Origin: Entamoeba invadens IP1
Taxonomy: Eukaryota; Evosea; Mastigamoebida; Endamoebidae
Length of the DNA stretch: 14,788 nt
Assembly (NCBI RefSeq): GCF_000330505.1
Contig: NW_004443511.1
Span: forward strand, 122,794 to 137,581
Direction of reading: 5' to 3'
In this document: piece by piece, positions 1-8,520 of the stretch
How the letters are laid out: each line of letters opens with the position of its first letter
Numbering within the stretch: the first letter of the stretch is position 1
Program-made: the position numbers and the translations under genes
Notes under the pieces: generated by a model
Told to the model about the DNA's origin: nothing
The model's input: the letters and a program-made list of their open reading frames with translations, nothing else
Databases searched by the model: none

Positions 1-3000
1 GGCTTATAACTCAGTTGCAGGTGCTATAACAACACTTTCTAATTATTCAACAGATGATATGCAAAAGGCCTTTGTTATTAAGAAACAGTTCGACAAAGGA
101 CTTTCCCCAAATTTATTCGAGAAGGCAAACCCATTCATTGTTTCATTAGTTTTAAAGATATATTTTACTTCCCTCCCTCAACCATTTTTTCAAAAAGGCG
201 TTGTCGAAGACATCATGCGGATGTTAAAAGGGCAACGGTTGATTTCATATGGCTCTTCTCCAACTTTGACATCGCCAAGAATTTTTGCACAGAACAAAAA
301 TGACTTTCTTAGTGTGACTAATTTGGACAAAGACTCGGACAAATCAGAGAAAGTTACTGATGAAAGTGTCATTAAAAATGTCAAAGCTTTACTCAAGGAG
401 TATCTGAGTAGCACCGACACTCAACTTGTTTTTAATGAAGTGATCGAGACAATTAAACATATGGAAGGGTGTTTAGACAAACAACAAATGACCAGTTGCT
501 GTACCTTTTTTCTCGACTGCTTTTTCCCATCGTTTGAGTTTCCAGAACTCTTTGTCGAACTCTTCCCGAAGTTTTCAGTGTTACCAAAGAAAATTGACAT
601 TATTTCGATGGACTCTGAAGAGTCGTACGATGGCGAGACAGTGAAGTGTGTGTATCCAAATGTGTGGTGTCCATTGTCTGTGTTAACTGAACCGTTCACT
701 GGAGAGGAAGTCCAAGTGCCAGGGAAACTAGCAGTCACGTCGTATCGTCTAGTTTTTATCCCATCAGTCACTCTTGATGCGTCAAGAAAGGCAATTCTCT
801 TTTTGGTTGGACAAACGCCACTCAACAACATCGCTTGGAAGAAAGTAAGTGAACACCACGACAAACAAATGCTGCGGATAGTTACATCGACATATACTGT
901 CATGACCTTTTTTGCAACAACTAAAATGCTTAAAAATGTCGATTTTGCAATTGATGACGCGTTGAATGAACATATGTCGATTTACATCAATCCACTGGGC
1001 GGGAAATTAAGTGAAAGCGAAGTTTCAGAACGCGAAAATTTGGCTGCGACGTGGAAGGAACGAAGCGACCGAAATAAATGGACTTACCAACTTAACCTAA
1101 ATACTGACATCCTCCCACTCAACTGTCCACTCTTCCCAACAACAATAAAATGTCAACAACGAGGAAGAGAAATATTTGTTAGTTGCATGTTGTCACGAAT
1201 GGACGCGTGTGTCCTTCGATTGACCACTCCCGGTTTGTTCTATTGTGTTATCTGTGATAAAAGTGTATATAATTATAATGACGAGTGACAGACAGCACTA
1301 AAAAAGGTATTGACGGAATTAAAAGTCGATGTCGAAGAAATCGAAAATGTCCAAATCAAAGAGGTGTATTTCCACATGAAAGGATCAGAAGAATTTGAAA
1401 AGGTTTTTGAAAATATTTTGACCAACGTCATCTATGGAAAAAATTCGAAAGAGTTTGGCAACTATAACGAGTTGGTGGGGAAGGCAAACACATTGTTGAA
1501 CAATTGTTTTAATCAAGTCAATGAGATCATGACGTGTTTGAATGCGGGGACAAACTGTTTACTTCTACCACAAGGCATTAAAGAAACGGATGTTGCTATA
1601 TTCACAAGTTTGATTCAAATAATCATGGACTCTTATCATCGAACAATTAATGGCTTTCTTCAACTTTTGCGATGCGAATTTTGTTCATTACGGTACGATT
1701 TCGATGCGCAGAAACATTCATTTACGTTCTTTATTGTTGCACTCATTCTCATTTACAAGAGAAATCCGTCGTTTTTTGAATTCAACCAATTGTTCCTCGA
1801 GTACATTCATCACCACTCTACGTCAAAACTCTTTGTCGAATTCTCACAAAACGCAAAGTCGTCAATAAAAAATGCGATATTTGACAGACTCAATTACTTC
1901 AAAAACCCTTTTTATAAAAAGACGGAAGAAGTGATCACTATCAACAACACAACTATCCATTACTGCAACGAAATATTCTTTAAATCACACACTATTTCCC
2001 CAATGACTACAGCAAAACTCCTTCAACCATGTTCAAATGGGATCATGGACGCATCACAACAAAACATTCACTTCTTCCCACTGCTGCCAAATTTTCCAAC
2101 AGGAAATAACACCACTCGGCTTGTACTTTCTAAGAACAACATCACCGATTTCCCAACCGAATTTTCACAATTTTTAGGACTCAAAGAACTCGACTTGTCC
2201 GATAACAAACTTTCTTTTTTAAGTGATATTTTGTCAAACATGAGAGTGTTGACTCTACTGAACATTTCTGGAAATAACTTATTGAACATCGATAAAAGTG
2301 TTTCGACTTTACCACTCATCGAACTCGACTTGAGTTCGAATGATATTCAACACCCAAAAGCAGACTATTTCCCTACAACACTGAAAAGACTTTTTCTGAG
2401 GCAAAATACAGTTGTCCCCGATTTGACACATTTGCAGATAACACTACTCGATTTATCACTCACACTTGGCCTTGACAAAACGGACTTTATTCAAAACCTC
2501 CCCGTCACACTCAGTGAATTGAGACTTTCGGGATGTGCTTTAGAACACTTGCCATGCTCGTGTTCGAAATTGACTGAGTTGAAGAAGATCAACTTGTCGA
2601 AGAACAAACTTTATAATTTGCCTCCTTCATTCTTCTTACTCACAAAGATCACTGAAATTAATCTAAAGGAAAACCCACTTCGACAGATTTCAGTGATGAT
2701 GATAAAACTCAATAATTTGGAGAAAATGGAACTGGACGAAAACGTCACTCTTCCGACACAGTTGAAGTCGTTGTTCCCTGAACGAAGTTTAAAAGAAAAA
2801 CTTGCAAAGAAAAATGGGGAGGATTACGTCCATTTCTATATCACTGGAGATGACAATCAGTGCGACCTCGTCGGACAACTGATAAAGAAAAACAAAGAAA
2901 AGGAAAAGGAGAAAAGAGTAGAAAATGGCACAACAATAATGCTCGAAAAGTTCCTTTCGATATCCGTTGTGTCGATTTTTGATGTTCAAATGGGGGTATT

Positions 3001-5881
3001 TGTGATGATGGCAAATTCAGTTTTTATTGTTTGCGAGGACAACAAAAACAAGACCAACCCATTTGAGAGAATGTTGCGATTCTTTACATATGTGGGTGTG
3101 CGACAACCAATCATTTGTGTGTTTTATAAAACAGAGGAAGACTTGTATACAAATGAGTACGACACAGTTGCAAGAAATCTGAAGGCAAAGTACCTCGACT
3201 TACAGATCGACTTTTTCCAATTTGATAACTTGAAGCCAGAGAAGAGTGTCAAGGAATTAACAAAATTGATGAAAGAGACGGCAAATGAAACGAAGGTTGC
3301 TGTGTCACAAACATGCAACAAACTTATAGACGAAATGCAATATATTGATATGTATCCCGGTATCACAGAAGTCTCTTGGATCAAAGATTTGATGACAACA
3401 ATGTCGATCAAAGAAGAACAACACCAAAAGTTCATTGAAATTCTTCAAAAGCTAAATAAAATATACCTTTTCCCAACAGATTCGTCTTGTGTGATATTCA
3501 ACTACTCACTGATGCACCAACACAACATGCTCGAGAAATGCATTTTCTGTCTTGTCGACACTGAAATGGTCAAAACGGCATTTGAGTTGTTACTCCAACA
3601 CAACTGTCGTACTGGGTTGGAATTAACAAACATGTCTGAGCTTCTTGGCAAAGAAGCTACACAACAACAAGAACACTTCTTTTGGGACGTCCTCGAATTT
3701 TTTCATATTGTCTTTGTTTTCCGAAGTGAATTCTTTGAACGGTTGAATTTGCGGGATGCGTATTTGAGTCTTATGAGAAGGATTTTACTTGAGAAGGACA
3801 AAGTAGGAATGTTGTCGCCATCCAAATCGCAAACGATGCTCAAATTGTCGAGCATTGAAATTCCTATCAAGACAAGTTTTGCTATTAACTCTGCAAGTCC
3901 AATGAATGTCAACCACCCAAAGAAAGTGGTTTCTGGAAGTGGGAAAAAGCGGCTGATGAAGCAGATCGTCGTAACAAATGACCAGAAAAATGAACTTGAA
4001 AAGTTTGAGGTTTTGCGATCTCAAAACAAGAAGTCTGCGATGGGATTTTTGATATTCAATTATTACGGGTTGTCAGAGAAAGAGCCTGAGAACTGTTGGA
4101 AAGTTGATGAGAAAAAGGAAGTTGAGATAGGGAGGGTGTACTCCTTCAACTTTTTGCCACTCCAATTTATGATGATGTTTCTTTCAATCTTTGCAGTTAA
4201 GCATAAACTCATTAATTCGTGGCGAGGGGGGTTCTTAGGGGAAATTGTGATTCAAGGCTCGACATATCAAGCAAAGGTTTCTTTTGATTTTGAGCGAATG
4301 AAGGTTTCGATACGTCTCAAAATCATAGTTGAGAGTGAAAAGTCGTTTTTAATGACAACGAATGTGTGGGACGATTTCAAGTGGATTGTGGAAAGTGCTC
4401 AAAAACAATTTTCGCTGATGAACTCTTCGATGCTAATAGTTTGCCCGCACTGCCTCCAACGTGATAGCAATGAAGAGTGGTATACATTGACGGAAACTCA
4501 AATTAATGAGATGATTGAAGTTGGTACCTATTCAATAGTGGTGGAAGAACATGCCGTCCATTTTGTACTGTCATGCTGGGACTTTTTTGTGAAGCGTCTT
4601 GAGAACAATGGGAATCAGTACGAAAGCGAGGACTTTGAACTCACCGAGGTGATTGCACACGGCTCGTCCTCGACAATTAAAAAATGCAAAGTTGCACACC
4701 AAGAAGATAAAACGCAACTGTACACAACTCCACGTGTCCGAGTTTTCGCGACATCACCACGATCTGAATTCAAAAAGAAAAAGAAAGCAACCAAAAGTTT
4801 AGTTGATTTAAATGCGGCTAAAAAGAATGAAAAGAGTGTCAGAGAAAAGACCAAAAAGTTTGAAAAACTGATAGAAGAGAAATTGGACGGGAAATATGAG
4901 AAGGGAGGCATCAAAAAAGACTCATCGAATGTCTCCAATTTAAAAACGGAAAAGTCGTCAAAAGAAATTTATTCCAATTCTGTTGCGGGTGGTACGGACT
5001 ATGAGAAAAGTCATATGGATACACTTTGTGACATTGAGAAATATGGTAAAATCGAGAAGAACATGCCTTGTATCTTTGAACGGACGAAACAAAGTGACAT
5101 CCGAACTGACGTAGAGATAGATTACGTGGTAGTGAAAGAAACGGTTTTTGATATCAAAGGGATGCTTATGAATGGAGACGACTACAAAAAGTATTACATT
5201 AACACCGTCGAGGAATTTATAAGGGAATGCGAGTTCATGAAATTTCCCGACTCGAATTACGTTGCGAAGATCTATGGCTTCATTCTCTCTCCTCTATGCG
5301 TTGTGATGGAGTACTTCAATGGCGGGTCACTTTTCAATTACATAGCAAAACACCAGACATTATCATGGGGGGTCCGTCTTCAAATCAGTATGAGTATTGC
5401 TCGTGGAATGGAACTGTTTACTACTCGAAAACAACCACTTGTCCACCGCGACCTGAAAAGTCCTAATATTGTTCTTAAAGTCGATGAAGACCAGGAAATT
5501 ACACAAGTTGCGATCACTGACTTTGGTCAGAGCATGCCTACATATGGTACTGATTATAAGAACTGCGTGGCAGTAGAATGCCCATTTTGGCTTGCGCCAG
5601 AGGTCGTCAACACTAGTGTTTTTGAAGTCGAAAGCGACGTGTACTCGTTTGGGATGATACTTTGGGAACTCTCCACGTTGAGTTCGCCGTTTCCACAGTT
5701 TAAGTTCATGGAAGAGATCCGACTGTTCATTAAGTGTGGCAACTTGTTGCAAATTCCAAAGTCTAAAATACCGGAGTTCGACAAACTCATTGAGGACTGT
5801 TGGAAATTACCAAAGCAACGCCCAACATTCACCACTATTGTTCAAAGACTTTCAGATCTTATCAAAAAGGTGGAAGTGTAA
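1..5881 (+). CDS. ROCO-family multidomain kinase (RhoGAP-GRAM-inactive myotubularin-LRR-Roc-COR-TKL kinase), 5' partial
   Basis: The reading frame is open from base 2 and has no credible start inside the window, so the N-terminus lies upstream. Coding is joined from 1-1232 and 1296-5881, giving 1938 visible residues. Residues about 30-65 match the RhoGAP core (NPFIVSLVLKIYFTSLPQPFF region, like the 'LPEPL' segment); an insertion splits this domain. A GRAM/PH-like domain spans about 217-320. A myotubularin domain (about 355-610) straddles the intron, and its Cys-x5-Arg loop is replaced by LPQGIKETD (501-509). Nine or ten leucine-rich repeats cover about 676-895. The Roc domain begins near 925 with a P-loop lacking GK(S/T) (GDDNQCDL, 928-935). 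COR follows, with a CPHC at 1460-1463. The kinase has a glycine loop at 1533, K1691, HRDLKSPN from 1794, DFGQ at 1819 and an APE motif, typical of TKL kinases. About 145 Lys/Glu/Ser-rich residues separate the glycine loop from K1691. It is probably a cytosolic or membrane-associated signalling scaffold; its substrate is unknown. Confidence 0.9.
1233..1295 (+). other. Spliceosomal intron in the ROCO gene (63 nt)
   Basis: The stretch begins with GTTTGT, the strong Entamoeba 5' splice consensus, and ends GACAG. It is more A/T-rich than the flanking exons. It holds the only in-frame stop (TGA at 1286-1288) separating two otherwise continuous open frames that share the same phase. Its length is a multiple of three, so removal joins TTP to ALKKVL through a GCA codon and restores an unbroken myotubularin domain. 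The alternative CAG acceptor at 1291 would give 59 nt and break the frame. CAG rather than TAG at the 3' end is the less common choice. Confidence 0.83.
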
Positions 5882-5921
5882 GTTTGTCTGTTTGTGTGTT
5901 TTGTTTTCAACTATTTTAATA

Positions 5922-5956
5922 GTTCAATATAGTTTGTAGAGCAAATTATATTGAAC
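5922..5956 (+). repeat. Strong hairpin 41 nt after the ROCO stop codon
   Basis: GTTCAATATAGTTTG (5922-5936) pairs with CAAATTATATTGAAC (5942-5956) across a 5-nt TAGAG loop. That gives 14 Watson-Crick pairs and one G-T (G-U in RNA) pair with no gap. Its place in the likely 3' UTR suggests a role in mRNA 3'-end formation or stability; this is inference. It could also be a remnant of a small palindromic repeat. Confidence 0.7.
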
Positions 5957-6065
5957 GGGAAATTAAAATGAAAAATTTGGTTTTGGAACTACAATTTATA
6001 GTAAAAATAATTAGAAAGTATGGTAAGAGTTTTTACAATAGTTAATTATAATTAAAAATATATAA

Positions 6066-6083
6066 CACACTTAAAAAAGTGTG
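6066..6083. repeat. Short hairpin between two convergent genes
   Basis: CACACTT (6066-6072) and AAGTGTG (6077-6083) form a perfect 7-bp inverted repeat around an AAAA loop. It lies between the 3' ends of the ROCO gene and the acidic-protein gene, about 70 nt from the stop codon of the latter. It may mark a transcript end for either gene; this is not proven. Confidence 0.5.
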
Positions 6084-6152
6084 AGCGAACTTTGAATGCG
6101 ATTCTAAGTAAATTGCAAGAAAAATAAAACAACAGATGAAGCAAGACATCTC

Positions 6153-6566
6153 TTAAGCATAGAAGTTCATTGGATAGAATGGCATTGTTGGCACTTGGAA
6201 ACGCTTTTGAGGGTAGTAATGTGTCATTGGATACGCACTTGGAAGGAAGTGTTTGAACCCGTAATACCCCATACCATACCCATAAAGTGGGTCATAGTAA
6301 TACGGCATGCGCTGCGTCAACTCGTACTCTTCATCGTCTTCGTTCTCAGCCTCCTCGTCCTCTTCTTCTTCAATTTCGTCTTCCTCATCTTCGATGTCAT
6401 CATCCTCAAACTCGTCGTCGAAATCATCGTCATACATATCTTCATAATCATCATCAATATCGTCATAGTTCAACTCCAAATCGTCGTCATCATCTTCAGC
6501 GAAGTCATACGATGAAATGGCATTCACAAACGTCAGAAAAACAAAAATCAAGAACAACACTCTCAT
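6153..6566 (-). CDS. Small secreted, extremely acidic protein with Tyr-rich tail
   Basis: This encodes 137 residues and I do not recognise a family. The N-terminus is a classic signal peptide (MRVLFLIFVFLTFVNA, cleavage likely after A16). Residues 21-82 are almost entirely Asp and Glu, broken only by scattered Ala, Leu, Ile, Tyr, Phe, Met and Asn. The tail (88-137) is rich in Tyr, Pro, Met and Phe, with YGYGMGYYGF. There is no cysteine, and no Lys or Arg between R2 and R86. The start is the only Met preceding the signal sequence. It is probably an ER-lumen, granule or secreted protein that could bind calcium or basic partners by charge. That function is inference. It converges on the ROCO gene with 271 nt between the stops. 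Confidence 0.8.
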   Translation of the reverse strand: MRVLFLIFVFLTFVNAISSYDFAEDDDDDLELNYDDIDDDYEDMYDDDFDDEFEDDDIEDEEDEIEEEEDEEAENEDDEEYELTQRMPYYYDPLYGYGMGYYGFKHFLPSAYPMTHYYPQKRFQVPTMPFYPMNFYA

Positions 6567-6919
6567 GACAAAAGTATAATTTGTAGTTACATATTAAAAA
6601 TCAAAAATTCAATTAATGCTTATTATATTATGACAGTTTATTTTAAACTATAAAAACTGATTTTATTGTTATTTGGGTATAATTTAATACCACAATATGT
6701 CGTTTTCAAATGTAAATTAATAAAACATTTCTATAACAATTTTGCAAATATTATTTAGTTGTGTTATTTTTAATTTTAATTAATTTCTAATTTCAATTAG
6801 CAATTTGAATAACATTCAACAATATTTTAGTTGTCAGAAAAAAACAGGAAATCTTGACATTATTAAGTATTTCCCCCCTTTTTTAAAATATTATTATGTG
6901 CTTACCAAACACAAGCCAA

Positions 6920-6957
6920 ACAGGGAAAAATATCAAATTATTTCTATATATCCCTGT
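6920..6957. repeat. Inverted repeat around an A/T loop
   Basis: ACAGGGA (6920-6926) and TCCCTGT (6951-6957) are perfect 7-bp inverted repeats separated by 24 A/T-rich bases. These G/C-bearing arms stand out in a nearly pure A/T stretch. The role is unknown; a protein-binding dyad or a chance pairing are both possible. Confidence 0.4.
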
Positions 6958-7210
6958 ATAAACATATCAATTTAAAAACAAAGACATTATTTTATTGTTA
7001 ATGTGTTATTTACTATATTACCATCAATAAAAGAAAATAACCAACAAAACAATTAATAACAATTTATTTGTTTTTATTTTAGAACATTTTTGGTAATAAT
7101 TATAGTTTTATTGTAGTTTTATTTTAATAACTTGATTATATAAAATTAAAACAACCCAAATTTGTGACCACAACCAAACCTTTCTATTTGTTGCAGTTTT
7201 ACTATGATTG

Positions 7211-7245
7211 ATAAGACCAAAGTTTGCAAAAGCAAACTATCTTAT
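7211..7245. repeat. Two-tier hairpin upstream of the TLDc gene
   Basis: The inner stem is AGTTTGC (7221-7227) with GCAAACT (7232-7238) across AAAA. The outer stem is ATAAGA (7211-7216) with TCTTAT (7240-7245). An asymmetric internal loop of 4 and 1 bases separates them, for 13 bp in total. It ends 143 nt before the TLDc start codon, so it may be a regulatory dyad or a 5' leader structure. Confidence 0.5.
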
Positions 7246-7338
7246 GATGAGCACTAAACCATGGTTATGATGTTAAAAACAATTGAAGTTCACTCATTAT
7301 TTTGGGTAGAGTCTTCAAATCATTTTAACTTGCAAAAA

Positions 7339-7353
7339 GATTACAATGTAATC
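7339..7353. promoter_or_regulatory. Perfect 15-nt dyad 36 nt before the TLDc start
   Basis: GATTACA and TGTAATC flank one central A. The symmetry and the closeness to the ATG at 7389 suggest a binding site for a dimeric regulator or an element near the transcription start. There is no direct proof. Confidence 0.35.
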
Positions 7354-7388
7354 ATTTTGATCTCCAAATAATCAGTGCTAACCAATTA

Positions 7389-8327
7389 ATGGGTAATAAA
7401 TCAACCAAAATCAGTCCACCAAAGACATTCACAATACAACAATTTGACTCCTCAGAAGAAGAGGAGATCCGTTTAAAACTTACATTGGCAACTCCCCGAG
7501 GAAAAAGTAAGAAACGAGAATACACTGTTTATACCAAAGAAGATGTTAAATTAACAAGCGAGTATGTCAACATTGTTTATTCACCCAGACTTAAAACAAA
7601 AAGAAAGAACCCACAAGTTCCAAAGCTTTTGTTAAGTCAACAACCCAATTCAATAAAAAATGAGTCACTTTCTTCAAGAACAGCAACAACAAAACAGCAA
7701 AAGTCACCAAGGATAAAATACAAATCACTCTTTGGTCCATCACAAACTGTGATCAATCATTTCACTCTTTCTCCTAGAAAACAAACGAAAGAATCCATTA
7801 AAAATGATTTAATTCTCAAGAATTCATTATGTTCTGATAATGATTTGATTGCTTGGAACAAGGAATATAACCTTGTCTTCGACTCAAGTTTCGACGAAGT
7901 CAGTTCAAGAAGTTTTAATGCAAAAGTGGTTGGGAGGAGTAACATTTTAGTTACTATGACTACCAAAGATGGGTTTTTTCTTGGATTTTCACAAGAGGGT
8001 CTTATCCCCCCTTCTTCTAAATACGGAAACGTCAAAACAAAAACAAATGTGTTGCGGGTGTACGGCTTTGGTCACACACTCCTTGACTTTGTTCAAAAAA
8101 ACAATCACAAAGACGATGTTGGGCTTATAGTGTACCCAAGTACTGTAGGTGGCTTTATCTTTTCATGTGACTCTGCTTTTTGGCTTTCAGACGGGAAGAT
8201 CTACATCCACCAATGCTTAAAGACGGCTTACAACGTGAGTCCAGAATGTCGAAACCCACTTCTGAGCATCCACTTCAAAAAGTTTTTGATTCTGGACAAG
8301 CTTTATGTATGGGAAAAGGTTGTGTAA
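7389..8327 (+). CDS. TLDc-like domain protein with N-myristoylation signal
   Basis: This encodes 312 residues. It begins MGNKSTK, which fits the N-myristoyl transferase rule of Gly2 with Thr at position 6, and so supports this start and membrane anchoring. Residues about 10-140 look disordered and basic, with four [ST]PR motifs (35, 65, 106, 128) suited to proline-directed kinases. Residues about 150-312 resemble the TLDc fold as found in many Entamoeba proteins: LVFDSSFDE, then SFNAKVVGRSNILVTM, then DGFFLGF, then VGGFIFSC. TLDc proteins elsewhere serve in oxidative-stress resistance or regulate the V-ATPase; whether this one does is unknown. No intron is evident. The domain call is from pattern recognition, not from a search. 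Confidence 0.72.
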   Translation: MGNKSTKISPPKTFTIQQFDSSEEEEIRLKLTLATPRGKSKKREYTVYTKEDVKLTSEYVNIVYSPRLKTKRKNPQVPKLLLSQQPNSIKNESLSSRTATTKQQKSPRIKYKSLFGPSQTVINHFTLSPRKQTKESIKNDLILKNSLCSDNDLIAWNKEYNLVFDSSFDEVSSRSFNAKVVGRSNILVTMTTKDGFFLGFSQEGLIPPSSKYGNVKTKTNVLRVYGFGHTLLDFVQKNNHKDDVGLIVYPSTVGGFIFSCDSAFWLSDGKIYIHQCLKTAYNVSPECRNPLLSIHFKKFLILDKLYVWEKVV

Positions 8328-8520
8328 ACATAGCCAATCGCTCAACTGGACCAACACATTAACTAAATGACTCTGTATTGTTTACTTACTTCTATACACT
8401 TATTTAAATTTGAAATAGAAAGTTTGAATACAACAACTAAAGTGTACAACCAAAAAATGGAAATTAACTCGTGAAAGTCAGAATAGTAAACAGTACCAAC
8501 GCTAAATCACAAACATCTGT

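Larger units (their letters stand above)
6567..7388. other. A/T-rich divergent spacer (822 nt), no gene seen
   Basis: This lies between the 5' ends of the acidic-protein gene (-) and the TLDc gene (+), so it should contain both promoters. It is made mostly of A/T runs. No frame of useful length, tRNA fold or clear snoRNA was found. The 7150-7388 part has a more balanced base mix than the rest and holds two inverted repeats described separately. Confidence 0.7.

Noticed and set aside
1286..1288. TGA as a true nonsense mutation, selenocysteine or readthrough codon in the ROCO gene
   Set aside because: A consensus GTTTGT donor and a frame-keeping CAG acceptor bracket it, so an intron explains it more simply. 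No selenocysteine element was seen.
6195..6568. Long plus-strand frames rich in Ile/Val/Leu or His/Arg opposite the acidic gene
   Set aside because: They are the complement of the Asp/Glu codon repeats (GAT/GAC/GAA/GAG). The minus strand has a clean signal peptide and start.
7226..7260. TGATGAG as a C box of a C/D snoRNA
   Set aside because: No CTGA D box at a suitable distance and no closing stem.
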